This document shows, in pieces, positions 45,700-53,326 of a stretch of 64,000 nt of DNA. Each line of letters opens with the position of its first letter. Within the stretch, counting starts at the first letter, position 1. The translations under genes were made by a program, and so were the position numbers. The stretch spans positions 1 through 64,000 of the forward strand of contig JAIUNM010000015.1 of assembly GCA_020162035.1 (NCBI GenBank), given 5' to 3'. The notes beneath the pieces are model-generated. The model did not search any database. It was not told where the DNA came from and saw only the letters and a program-made list of their open reading frames with translations. The stretch is from Bacteroidota bacterium (GTDB lineage Bacteria; Bacteroidota; Bacteroidia; B-17B0; Aurantibacillaceae).

Positions 45700-46055
45700 T
45701 ATTTACTTTTTCTTTTCACAAATAAATTAATCCATAATAAGCGTGATGTTCTAAATAACCAAGGCATTAACACAACTAAACTTAAACTAAAAATTATTAA
45801 AAATGTAATTATATCTAGTTTAAGTACAAGAACAAAAAAAAGAAACATTGCAATACCTAAACCAACAGTTAATCCATAGCTTGCATACATTGCACCATAA
45901 TAAAATCCTGGCTCTCTTTCAAAATTTTCATTGCATTCAGAACATTTTGAATTCATTTTATCAAACTTAGACAAATTATATGGGTTGTTGGTAATAAAAA
46001 AATTTCCCTTTGTGCATTTAGGACATTTGTTTGCTAAAATAGAATAAAGATTCAT
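45699..46055 (-). CDS. DUF983 zinc-ribbon membrane protein
   Basis: This 118-residue protein has CPKC and CSEC pairs (about residues 12-15 and 38-41), the EREPGFYYGAMYASYGLTVG motif of DUF983, and two membrane helices. The function of the family is not known. It is coupled to the PAP2 gene (its stop overlaps the PAP2 start by 1 nt) and lies 2 nt after the metallo-beta-lactamase/rhodanese gene. Confidence 0.85.
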   Translation of the reverse strand: MNLYSILANKCPKCTKGNFFITNNPYNLSKFDKMNSKCSECNENFEREPGFYYGAMYASYGLTVGLGIAMFLFFVLVLKLDIITFLIIFSLSLVVLMPWLFRTSRLLWINLFVKRKSK

Positions 46056-46057
46056 GT

Positions 46058-47431
46058 TTATTTTACAACTTCTAAATTAGTTTTTTGTATCGCACTATAA
46101 CCGCCAGAAATATCTATAAGGTTTTTTACTCCTTTTTTTCTTAAAATAGATGCAGCAATTACACTTCTGTAACCTCCAGCACAATGTAAATATGTAGGGG
46201 TTGGCGTTTCAAAATTTAACGACCATTTAGAAATAAAATCTAACGGTTTGTTAGTTGCTGTTTTCAAATGTCCATTTTCAAATTCGCCAGGTTTACGTAC
46301 ATCAACTACATTTAAATCATTTACTTTAAGTTTAGAAAAATCTTCAGCAGATATTGATTGTATTGAGTCGGTTAATTCGCCTGCATTAATCCATGCTTCA
46401 AGCCCACCTTTTAAATACCCTACACAATTATCGTAACCAACTCTACTTAATCTTAAAACAGTTTCTTCTTCTCTACCTTCAGGCGCAACAATTATAATTT
46501 TTTGATTAATATCTTCAATTACTGTACCTACCCATGGTGCAAACTGTCCATCTATACCAATAAAAATAGAATTTGGAATATGAGCTTGCACAAAATCATT
46601 AGGTTTTCTAACATCTAAAACCAACGCGTTTGTTGATTCTTTTTTAAATTCATTTACACTTAAGGCTTTATTTCCTTTGCTTATAACTTCATTTACATTT
46701 GCATATCCATTTTTATTCAAATTTGCATTTTTAGAAAAATATTGTGGAGGAGGCATTATTCCACAAATTAAACTTTTTACAAAATCTTGTTTACTAATAT
46801 TTTGTAAAGCATAATTTAATTTTTTTTGGTTACCTAGTGTGTCTTGTTTTTCAGAGCTCATGTTTTTACCACAAGCACTACCTGCCCCATGCGCTGGATA
46901 TACAATAACATCATCTGGCAATGTTATTATTTTATTTCTCAAGCTATCATATAACATTCCGGCTAAATCTTCTTGAGATAAGTCACTTTTAACAGCTAAA
47001 TCGGGTCTTCCAACATCGCCAATAAATAAAGTATCTCCTGTAAAAATACTAATTGGCTTATTGTTTTCATCAATTAATAAATAGCATGAGCTTTCTAATG
47101 TGTGACCTGGTGTATGCAATACTTTTATTGTTAACTTACCTACTTTAAATTCTTCGTTATCTTTTGCTATATAACTTTGATAAGAAGTTTGAGCATTAGG
47201 GCCAAAAACAATTTTTGCACCTGTTTCCTTAGCTAAATCAACATGTCCACTAACAAAATCTGCATGAAAATGTGTTTCAAAAACGTATTTTAATTTATCG
47301 TTGTTTTGATTTAACAACTCAATATAAGGTTTAGTTTCGCGTAATGGGTCAATAATTGCAGCCTCGCCGTTGCTAGAAATATAATATGCGCCTTGCGCTA
47401 AACAGTTGGTATATAATTGTTTTATTTGCAT
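46058..47431 (-). CDS. Metallo-beta-lactamase fold protein with two rhodanese domains (persulfide dioxygenase-like)
   Basis: This is a 457-residue cytosolic enzyme. The N-terminal domain has the ETHE1-like metal motif HFHADFVSGH (His54, His56, Asp58, His63), then TPGHT and FTGDTLFIGDVGRPDL. It probably oxidises glutathione- or other persulfides to sulfite. Two rhodanese domains follow. In the first (about 255-350) the catalytic Cys loop reads VAPEGRE, so it is probably inactive. In the second (about 365-457) the loop CAGGYRS with Cys417 is intact. ATG start. It is the first gene of the long minus-strand run. Confidence 0.88.
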   Translation of the reverse strand: MQIKQLYTNCLAQGAYYISSNGEAAIIDPLRETKPYIELLNQNNDKLKYVFETHFHADFVSGHVDLAKETGAKIVFGPNAQTSYQSYIAKDNEEFKVGKLTIKVLHTPGHTLESSCYLLIDENNKPISIFTGDTLFIGDVGRPDLAVKSDLSQEDLAGMLYDSLRNKIITLPDDVIVYPAHGAGSACGKNMSSEKQDTLGNQKKLNYALQNISKQDFVKSLICGIMPPPQYFSKNANLNKNGYANVNEVISKGNKALSVNEFKKESTNALVLDVRKPNDFVQAHIPNSIFIGIDGQFAPWVGTVIEDINQKIIIVAPEGREEETVLRLSRVGYDNCVGYLKGGLEAWINAGELTDSIQSISAEDFSKLKVNDLNVVDVRKPGEFENGHLKTATNKPLDFISKWSLNFETPTPTYLHCAGGYRSVIAASILRKKGVKNLIDISGGYSAIQKTNLEVVK

Positions 47432-47522
47432 AGGATAAAGTTAAGAATTTTAAAGAATTTATTATATAAGTAATTAGTAAGAATTTAGTTAAATTTGTTA
47501 AACGAATTTTAAACTTCAATAT

Positions 47523-47939
47523 ATGAGTTCAAGTAAAATAGAATCTAGCAAAGCACCAGAGCCTGTGGGTTTATATCCACACGCCCGAAAAGTAGGTAAT
47601 TTATTGTTTTTAAGCGGAGTTGGTCCTAGAGAAAGAGGGACAAAAAAAATCCCTGGAGTAGAGTTAGATGAAAATGGTCAAATAATTAGTTACGATATTG
47701 AAGCGCAATGCCATAGCGTTTTTAGAAACATTAAATATATTTTAGAAGATGCTGGTAGTAGTTGGGAGAATATTATTGATGTTACTGTATTTTTAACTAA
47801 CATGAAAGATGATTTTACAAAGTACAATAAATTATGGGCAGAATACTTTAAAGATAATTTGCCTTGCCGTACTACAATAGAAATTAACAAACTCCCAACG
47901 CCTATTGCTATTGAATTAAAAGTTATAGCCACTATTTAA
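47523..47939 (+). CDS. RidA-family protein resembling 2-aminomuconate deaminase
   Basis: This 138-residue protein is a YjgF/YER057c/UK114 (RidA) fold. RidA proteins hydrolyse reactive imines. The pattern AP-PVGLYPHARKVGNLLFLSGVGPR and LPTPIAIELKVIA is closer to 2-aminomuconate deaminase of the kynurenine/nitrobenzene pathways than to general RidA. No other gene of tryptophan breakdown is nearby, so this is a weak inference. A TAAATTTG box (47490-47497) lies 25 nt before the ATG. Confidence 0.82.
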   Translation: MSSSKIESSKAPEPVGLYPHARKVGNLLFLSGVGPRERGTKKIPGVELDENGQIISYDIEAQCHSVFRNIKYILEDAGSSWENIIDVTVFLTNMKDDFTKYNKLWAEYFKDNLPCRTTIEINKLPTPIAIELKVIATI

Positions 47940-47954
47940 CTTTTTATAAATTAT

Positions 47955-48566
47955 ATGCAGTTATTCAAAAATATTTTTTCTCATTTAAAAATTGTTTTTT
48001 TTAGTTTTTTTATACTTTGTATTTATAATCTTTCCTTTGCATGCCAATGCCCACCATCAGTATTAAATTACGAAGAGTGTGTTAAATACGATTTAATTTT
48101 TAAAGGAAAAATAAAATCAATTAAAAAATGTAACCATAATTTAGGTGAAGCAGTTTTTGAAATTGATGAACTATACAGAGGTAATGCAACAAAACATTTT
48201 ACAGTGTTGTTTAATTGTGAAGAAGAATGCTCCATTCAACTTAACGTTGGCGAAGAATGGATAATACACACTAATTACAAACAAATAAATAATGCTTTAT
48301 TAAATTGGTGCAGTAGAAGCAGAAAACATTTTGTTAACCTACAAGAAGATTATTACTATGTAAATTATGGTAAAACATTTGACGAAGATTTATCCTTTTT
48401 AAGAACCGAGTTTGGTTTGCATAGATTAATAGATAACGAAACTAACAATTCACCTGAAAGAAATATTAAACCAAGCGTTAATCAATCAATTTTAATGCTA
48501 CTTGTTTCAATTGCAGGGCTTGTAGTATTTTATTTTATTATTAATCGTTTTTTTAAATCGAAATGA
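47955..48566 (+). CDS. Exported TIMP/NTR-like protein with C-terminal membrane anchor
   Basis: This 203-residue protein has a signal peptide that ends in SFACQCPP, so the mature protein begins near Cys-Gln-Cys as in tissue inhibitors of metalloproteases (NTR fold). YDLIFKGKIKSI and VFEIDELYRGN are the matching strands, and further Cys (FNCEEECS, LNWCSRS) can pair. A helix at about 178-198 (SILMLLVSIAGLVVFYFII) followed by Arg/Lys anchors it. It lies 15 nt after the RidA gene and overlaps ppa by 4 nt. Inhibitor function is not shown. Confidence 0.65.
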   Translation: MQLFKNIFSHLKIVFFSFFILCIYNLSFACQCPPSVLNYEECVKYDLIFKGKIKSIKKCNHNLGEAVFEIDELYRGNATKHFTVLFNCEEECSIQLNVGEEWIIHTNYKQINNALLNWCSRSRKHFVNLQEDYYYVNYGKTFDEDLSFLRTEFGLHRLIDNETNNSPERNIKPSVNQSILMLLVSIAGLVVFYFIINRFFKSK

Positions 48567-49195
48567 ATTTGAATTTATTTAAGCCTCACCCATGGCACGG
48601 AATTAACATAGGAGATAACGCTCCAAATATTGTAACAGCATACATTGAAATGGTGCCTAACGATACAATTAAATACGAAATTGACAAGGTAAGTGGTTAT
48701 CGTAAAATTGATAGACCTCAAAAGTTTTCAAATATTGTACCTGCATTGTATGGCTTTGTTCCTCAAACATATTGCGATGAAAACATTAAAGAGTTTGCAA
48801 AAAAACAATCTAAACTAAATGTTATTAAAGGAGATGGAGACCCTTTAGATATTTGCGTATTAACCGAAAGAAATATTACAAGTGGTGATATAATACTCGA
48901 AGCAATACCTATTGGAGGATTTAGAATGATTGACAAAGGTGAAGCAGATGATAAAATTATAGCTGTTCTTAAACAAGACGAAGTATATGGTAATTTTAAA
49001 AACATAAGCGATTGTCCTGTAAGTATTATTAACAGATTAAAGCATTATTTTTTAACCTATAAAGCTATCCCTGGAGCAACTAATGCTGTAATCATTTCTG
49101 ATACTTACGATGCTGAAGAAGCAAGAAAAGTAATTGAATTAAGTGTTTTAGATTATAATCAAAATTTTAAATCACACTTAAATATTGGTGTTTAA
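48563..49195 (+). CDS. ppa: Inorganic pyrophosphatase (family I)
   Basis: This enzyme hydrolyses pyrophosphate in the cytosol and drives biosynthesis forward. The 210-residue protein carries the family I signature GDGDPLDICVL with its metal-binding Asp residues, an E-x7-K substrate segment near the start (YEIDKVSGYRKIDRP) and a later Lys-Tyr pair (LKHYFLTYK). ATG overlaps the stop of the TIMP-like gene (ATGA). Convergent with the small lipoprotein gene. Confidence 0.93.
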   Translation: MNLNLFKPHPWHGINIGDNAPNIVTAYIEMVPNDTIKYEIDKVSGYRKIDRPQKFSNIVPALYGFVPQTYCDENIKEFAKKQSKLNVIKGDGDPLDICVLTERNITSGDIILEAIPIGGFRMIDKGEADDKIIAVLKQDEVYGNFKNISDCPVSIINRLKHYFLTYKAIPGATNAVIISDTYDAEEARKVIELSVLDYNQNFKSHLNIGV

Positions 49196-49198
49196 AAT

Positions 49199-49447
49199 TT
49201 ATTTGCTTGTTGTACTAGTTGCCGTTGCAGGACTTGTAGTAGTAACAGGTTGTAATTGTTGTGGTGGGTTTGGTTGACCATAAATAACCATAAAAGGTTC
49301 TTGCATTCTTCCTTTTATTGTGTTAACCATAGAGTCTTGTATAATTTTATTTCTAGCATCACTTGCTGTTCTATCTTCGGCTGCTTTACCACATGATAAA
49401 ACAATAAAAATTACTGATAAAACAAACGCGTAAAAAACTGATTTCAT
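49199..49447 (-). CDS. Small lipoprotein, unknown function
   Basis: This 82-residue protein has a signal with lipobox IVLSC and the lipidated Cys at residue 19. The mature part is polar, with Gln/Pro in the middle and a Thr/Ser/Ala-rich tail. No domain is recognised. ATG start. It lies between convergent ppa and the upstream rplS terminator. Confidence 0.6.
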   Translation of the reverse strand: MKSVFYAFVLSVIFIVLSCGKAAEDRTASDARNKIIQDSMVNTIKGRMQEPFMVIYGQPNPPQQLQPVTTTSPATATSTTSK

Positions 49448-49531
49448 ACTCTTTATAATTTTAATGCTATACTTTTAAATAATAACTCAAATATAATTGT
49501 TTTATTCTTATTATTTGTATTAGAATAAAAG

Positions 49532-49549
49532 AGCCCACCTAAGTGAGCT
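49532..49549 (-). terminator. Terminator after rplS
   Basis: A 7-bp stem (49543-49549 with 49532-49538, one G-T pair), a 4-nt loop, and a T-rich tail on the minus strand. It lies 20 nt past the rplS stop. Confidence 0.7.
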
Positions 49550-49568
49550 TTTAAAATTTATACTGTTG

Positions 49569-49937
49569 TTATTTGTTATCAGAATTGTTTTGAATTTTTT
49601 CGCGAATACGAGCAGATTTACCAGTACGCTCACGAATATAAAATATTTTAGCACGACGAACAACACCTACTTTATTAACTTCAATTTTATCAATAAATGG
49701 CGATGCTACAGGAAAAATACGTTCAACTCCAATACCATTACTAATTTTACGAACTGTAAAAGATGCTGTTGCTGCTTCGTTTTTGCGCTGAATTACAACA
49801 CCATTAAATTGTTGGATACGTTCTTTATCGCCCTCTTTAATTTTGTAAGATACTGTAATTGTATCACCAGCTTTAAACTTAGGGTGTTTGTGTTCAGCTG
49901 TTAATTGTTTTTTTACGTAGTCTAATAATAAACTCAT
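49569..49937 (-). CDS. rplS: 50S ribosomal protein L19
   Basis: bL19 sits at the 30S-50S interface. The 122-residue length is usual. The family pattern is clear: [29 protein letters not shown], the central [17 protein letters not shown], and [28 protein letters not shown] start. It is a single-gene unit with its own promoter (50009-50041) and a leader of about 65 nt that contains a small hairpin, so autoregulation is possible. Confidence 0.96.
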   Translation of the reverse strand: MSLLLDYVKKQLTAEHKHPKFKAGDTITVSYKIKEGDKERIQQFNGVVIQRKNEAATASFTVRKISNGIGVERIFPVASPFIDKIEVNKVGVVRRAKIFYIRERTGKSARIREKIQNNSDNK

Positions 49938-50002
49938 AATTTTTATTTTTTAGTTAACGTTTCATGCATACTTTACCTCGTGTAAACAGCGGCCATAAAA
50001 AC
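49938..50002 (-). promoter_or_regulatory. rplS mRNA leader with a hairpin
   Basis: Between the inferred start of transcription and ATG lies about 65 nt. It contains a 5-bp hairpin (TTTAC at 49982-49986 with GTAAA at 49972-49976, loop ACGAG) and a GGCCGC block that is G+C-rich for this genome. Leaders that bind their own protein are known for many ribosomal protein genes. Here this is only a possibility. Confidence 0.35.
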
Positions 50003-50008
50003 GGGACG

Positions 50009-50041
50009 CAAATATAATGATTTTTTATCAATTAACACAAA
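50009..50041 (-). promoter_or_regulatory. rplS promoter
   Basis: On the minus strand, TTTG (50038-50041), a 21-nt spacer and TATATTTG (50009-50016) match the Bacteroidota promoter consensus closely. Confidence 0.75.
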
Positions 50042-50150
50042 AAATAAACGAATAATTAAACATCAATTTTCAAAATTGGCTTTAAATTGCCAAATTTGCA
50101 TCTCAATTAAGCTCAAGTAATTGTTTTAACTGTTGTTAAAAGTATTCAAT

Positions 50151-50232
50151 GCCCAGATGTTGGAATTGGTATACAAGTACGCTTGAGGTGCGTATGCCGC
50201 AAGGCTTAGGGGTTCGAGTCCCCTTCTGGGTA
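50151..50232 (+). tRNA. tRNA-Leu (anticodon GAG)
   Basis: An 82-nt class II tRNA. Acceptor arms GCCCAGA and TCTGGGT (one G-T pair), discriminator A. Anticodon stem TACGC/GCGTA with loop TTGAGGT (GAG), a long variable arm (TGCCGCAAGGCT region) and T-arm GGGGTTCGAGTCCCC. CCA is not encoded. Confidence 0.95.
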
Positions 50233-50242
50233 CTATATGTAT

Positions 50243-50265
50243 AAGTCGCTGATTTTCAGCGGCTT
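50243..50265 (+). terminator. Terminator after tRNA-Leu
   Basis: A 10-bp stem (50243-50252 with 50256-50265, one G-T pair), a 3-nt loop and a T-run after it. Confidence 0.85.
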
Positions 50266-50383
50266 TTTGTTTTTTATCATATTATTTTACATTTTTTGTA
50301 ACCTTTTTGGGTTTTATTTACTCTAATGTAGTATAAACCTCTTAAAACAGAATTATAAGTAACTTTAACCATCTATTATTACT

Positions 50384-50731
50384 ATGAAAACAAGTAAAAT
50401 AATATTAGGAATTGTAGCAATTACAATATTTGCATGTTCAACCAAAAAAAACGCAACTAGTAGTTCAACTAAAACAGATAGCTACGACACTCAATTAACC
50501 GCAATTAAAGGGCGATATGCTGATGTAACTGTTGAAGAATTAAAATTAGGGCACAGTGTTTCTACCGGCGCTTGTACAAATTGCCACGGGCAAAAAGATG
50601 TTAAAGGATATACCGAAGAGTCTTTATTTAAAATATTAGACAACATGGCTAAAAAAGCTGAAATTTCGGATAAAGAAAAACAAGCTTTAGTAAGATATTG
50701 TGTAGCTGTTAGGGCTACAAATACAAAATAA
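50384..50731 (+). CDS. Small c-type cytochrome lipoprotein
   Basis: This 115-residue protein has a lipobox ending in Cys18 (TIFAC) and a Ser/Thr/Lys linker. One haem c motif, Cys64-Thr-Asn-Cys67-His68, follows. A Met near residue 88 may be the second ligand. It should be an electron carrier on the outside of the inner membrane or on the outer membrane, matured by the ccm system. It lies 7 nt before an ECF sigma gene, so the two are probably cotranscribed. Confidence 0.82.
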   Translation: MKTSKIILGIVAITIFACSTKKNATSSSTKTDSYDTQLTAIKGRYADVTVEELKLGHSVSTGACTNCHGQKDVKGYTEESLFKILDNMAKKAEISDKEKQALVRYCVAVRATNTK

Positions 50732-50738
50732 ATTTGTA

Positions 50739-51389
50739 ATGAATAAATTTAGTGAATTTACTGAAATAGAAGTTATTAATAAGGTTTTAAAAGGCGAAAA
50801 ATCACTCTACGAACTAATTGTGAGGCGTTTTAATTCTGCTTTATATAAAATTGGTCGCTCATACAATTATAACCATGATGATACGCAAGATTTAATGCAA
50901 GATACATATATTGATGCATATAAAAACCTTGCTCAATTTGAACAAAAAGCAAATTTTAAAACGTGGTTAATTCGAATTATGCTAAATCATTGTTATCATA
51001 AAAAACAAAAATTTAGTTTTAAAAACGAAAAAGCAACAGATTTTGTTAACGAAAACTCTTCTTTAATAAATTCCAATCATTCAAATGACATAATGAAAAA
51101 AATACATAACCGCGATTTAGGAAATATTATTGAAGAATCGCTTGGTAAATTACAGGAAGACTACAGATTGGTATTTTCTCTTCGAGAAATAAACGGTTTA
51201 AGTGTGTCAGAAACCGCAGATTTATTAGATATTACAGAAAGCAACGTTAAAGTAAGATTAAACAGAGCTAAAACACAATTGCGTACTGAAATTGAAAAAT
51301 CATACACTGCAACAGAATTGTTTGATTTTAATTTGAGCTTTTGCAATCCTTTTACCGAAAAATTAATGCAAACAATAAATAACTTGTAA
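50739..51389 (+). CDS. ECF-type RNA polymerase sigma factor
   Basis: This 216-residue protein has sigma region 2 (YNHDDTQDLMQDTYIDAYKNL and FKTWLIRIMLNHCY) and region 4 (LQEDYRLVFSLREINGLSVSETADLLDITESNVKVRLNRAKTQL). The last about 25 residues have no known motif. No anti-sigma factor gene is adjacent, which is unusual. The upstream neighbour is a cytochrome lipoprotein and the next gene is queD (12 nt downstream). The regulon is unknown. Confidence 0.92.
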   Translation: MNKFSEFTEIEVINKVLKGEKSLYELIVRRFNSALYKIGRSYNYNHDDTQDLMQDTYIDAYKNLAQFEQKANFKTWLIRIMLNHCYHKKQKFSFKNEKATDFVNENSSLINSNHSNDIMKKIHNRDLGNIIEESLGKLQEDYRLVFSLREINGLSVSETADLLDITESNVKVRLNRAKTQLRTEIEKSYTATELFDFNLSFCNPFTEKLMQTINNL

Positions 51390-51401
51390 TTTTGTAATAA
51401 A

Positions 51402-51812
51402 TTGAAAGCAACTGTATATAGAAAAGAACATTTTAATGCGGCGCATCGTTTGCATAACCCAAATTGGACTGACGAAAAAAACAAGCAAGTTTTTGGTAAA
51501 TGCAATAATCCAAATTATCATGGGCATAATTACGATTTAATTGTAAAAATTACTGGCGAAATTGATGAGGAAACAGGTTATGTTTTTGATACTAAAATTT
51601 TAAGCGATTTAATAAAAGAAAATATTATCGAAAAATTTGACCATAAAAATCTTAACTTAGATGTTGAAGAATTTAAAACCTTAAACCCAACTGCCGAAAA
51701 TATTGCAAGAGTTATTTGGACTATTTTAAAACAAAAAATTGAAAATAAATACGAAATAAAAGTTATATTATATGAAACAGAAAGAAATTACATCGAATTC
51801 CCAAATGCTTGA
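51402..51812 (+). CDS. queD: 6-carboxytetrahydropterin / 6-pyruvoyltetrahydropterin synthase family protein (QueD-like)
   Basis: This 136-residue protein makes a reduced pterin from 7,8-dihydroneopterin triphosphate, either for queuosine (QueD) or for tetrahydropterin. Zinc ligands are His15, His40 and His42 (NAAHRL, YHGHNY), and the catalytic Cys34 lies in KCNNPNYHGH. The start is TTG at 51402: the frame is closed by TAA five codons upstream and no ATG lies between. The next gene, folE, overlaps it and produces its substrate, so the pair makes biochemical sense. Confidence 0.87.
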   Translation: MKATVYRKEHFNAAHRLHNPNWTDEKNKQVFGKCNNPNYHGHNYDLIVKITGEIDEETGYVFDTKILSDLIKENIIEKFDHKNLNLDVEEFKTLNPTAENIARVIWTILKQKIENKYEIKVILYETERNYIEFPNA

Positions 51813-52461
51813 TGTGTTAATAGATGAAATGGGCGATGAACATGTAAGTACATCTATTGAAACACCATTACGTAAAGATGCTTTTGATTTAACTGATGAT
51901 GAAAAAATTAAACAAATTGAAGGGCATTTTGCAAAAATTATGGATGTGTTAGGGCTTGATAGAACTGATGATAGTTTAAAAGGAACACCTCATCGTGTTG
52001 CAAAAATGTATGTTAAAGAAATTTTTAGTGGTTTAAATCCTGACAATTTTCCAAATATTAAATTATTTGATAATAAATACAAATACAACCAAATGTTGGT
52101 TGAAAAAAACATTCAATTTTATTCAAATTGCGAACACCATTTTGTGCCAATTATTGGTAAAGCTCATGTAGCATATATTTCATCGGGTAAGGTAATTGGC
52201 CTATCTAAAATTAACCGCGTAGTACAACATTTTGCTAAACGACCACAAGTACAAGAGCGTTTAACTATGCAAATAACAAATGCATTAAAACAAATTTTAC
52301 AAACTCAAGATGTTGCAGTTGTAATTGATGCTACACATTTATGCGTATCATCAAGGGGTATAAAAGATGTAAATAGCGCAACTGTTACATCTAATTTTTG
52401 TGGTGCTTTTGCTAATGAACAAACTAAAAACGAGTTTTTAAAATATATTGAAATAAAATAA
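51805..52461 (+). CDS. folE: GTP cyclohydrolase I
   Basis: FolE converts GTP to 7,8-dihydroneopterin triphosphate, the first step to folate and pterins. Taking ATG at 51805-51807 gives 218 residues and an 8-nt overlap with queD. An ATG at 51772 is possible but overlaps by 41 nt. Motifs: GTPHRVAKMY, zinc and catalytic site SNCEHHFVP, GLSKINRVV and HLCVSSRG. The N-terminal DEMGDEHVSTS stretch is typical for Bacteroidota FolE. Confidence 0.93.
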   Translation: MLDVLIDEMGDEHVSTSIETPLRKDAFDLTDDEKIKQIEGHFAKIMDVLGLDRTDDSLKGTPHRVAKMYVKEIFSGLNPDNFPNIKLFDNKYKYNQMLVEKNIQFYSNCEHHFVPIIGKAHVAYISSGKVIGLSKINRVVQHFAKRPQVQERLTMQITNALKQILQTQDVAVVIDATHLCVSSRGIKDVNSATVTSNFCGAFANEQTKNEFLKYIEIK

Positions 52462-52483
52462 TTCAAACTTAAATTTATGTAAC

Positions 52484-52532
52484 TTAGGTGCTTAATTAAT
52501 GTATAATTTATTTAATTAAAAAGTACACCTAA
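52484..52532 (+). promoter_or_regulatory. Nested hairpin that covers the start of the cupin gene
   Basis: TTAGGTG (52484-52490) pairs with CACCTAA (52526-52532), and inside this TTAATTAA (52492-52499) pairs with TTAATTAA (52512-52519) around a 12-nt loop. The right outer arm includes the A of the cupin ATG. As RNA it would hide the translation start. As DNA it could be an operator. If transcription starts inside the loop, the hairpin would not form. Confidence 0.4.
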
Positions 52533-52855
52533 TGGAAAAAAATATAAGTTCAGATGCGGCTAATTGGCTTGCATCAAAAATTGATGGTTTTAGTTTTCAT
52601 CAACTTATTGATGAAAAAAATGGTGGGCTAAAATTTATAAAAATAAAGCCAGGTTCAAATTATCCCATTCATCAACACCCTAATACAACTGAGTTTACTT
52701 TGGTTGTAAATGGCGAAGCTGCTATCACTAAAAACGATGAAGAATTTATTTCAAAAACTGGCGAAGTTGTAATTTTTCCAAACGGAATTAAACATGCGCT
52801 TGCCAACAAATCAAATAATGATGTTATACTTTTAGTAGGTGCAATACAAAATTAA
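52532..52855 (+). CDS. Small cupin-domain protein
   Basis: This 107-residue single-domain cupin has the conserved pattern: PGSNYPIHQHPNTTEFTLVVNGEA (metal-binding His-x-His and Glu) and the second motif around FPNGIKHALANKS (His). It may bind a metal and small molecules or sense them. Neither an enzyme activity nor a partner can be assigned. ATG start; 70 nt after folE, with a hairpin covering the start. Confidence 0.85.
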   Translation: MEKNISSDAANWLASKIDGFSFHQLIDEKNGGLKFIKIKPGSNYPIHQHPNTTEFTLVVNGEAAITKNDEEFISKTGEVVIFPNGIKHALANKSNNDVILLVGAIQN

Positions 52856-52873
52856 TTTAATTTTTTCCTTATC

Positions 52874-53302
52874 ATGGCAGCAAATAAAATTAATAGTGAG
52901 CTCGAATCTCAAATTAAAGAAAAACTAATAAAAATCCCTGCATTTAAAACACTTGGCGTAATTATCGAATCAATTTTTGAAAAAGAATGTATAGCAATTG
53001 TACCTCACAATAAAGCTTATGATGGTATTTTTAATTCGTATCATGGAGGCATGTTAATGACTGCCGCCGATACTATTGCAGCTGTTGCTGTAATGTCTGT
53101 TACCGGCGTTAATCATACCTTTGCAACAACTGATATGAACATTCGATTTTTAGCGCCTTGTTTAACTGATGTTAGAGTAAAAGCAAAAGTTATTAAACCT
53201 GGGAAATTAATTTGCCCTGTTGCTGTTGATTTATATGATATGAACGATAAATTAGTTGCTGTTGCTCAAGTTTCTTATGTTATTTTAAAACAAAAGCAAT
53301 AA
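52874..53302 (+). CDS. PaaI/DUF4442-type thioesterase (hotdog fold)
   Basis: This 142-residue protein has the hotdog core: YDGIFNSYHGGMLMTAADTIAAVAV (central helix with HGG and Asp) and the strands FATTDMNIRFLAPCL. It probably hydrolyses an acyl-CoA thioester. The acyl group is unknown. ATG start, 18 nt after the cupin gene. Confidence 0.82.
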   Translation: MAANKINSELESQIKEKLIKIPAFKTLGVIIESIFEKECIAIVPHNKAYDGIFNSYHGGMLMTAADTIAAVAVMSVTGVNHTFATTDMNIRFLAPCLTDVRVKAKVIKPGKLICPVAVDLYDMNDKLVAVAQVSYVILKQKQ

Positions 53303-53326
53303 AACAACTTCAAAAATTTATTTTAA

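Noticed and set aside
49566..49904. 112-codon plus-strand frame opposite rplS
   Set aside because: Phe/Asn/Thr-rich translation of the reverse strand of L19, with no family match.
50076..50098. Promoter for tRNA-Leu
   Set aside because: CAAATTTG at 50091-50098 resembles a -7 box, but its first base is wrong and no TTG lies 19-21 nt upstream. Too weak to list.
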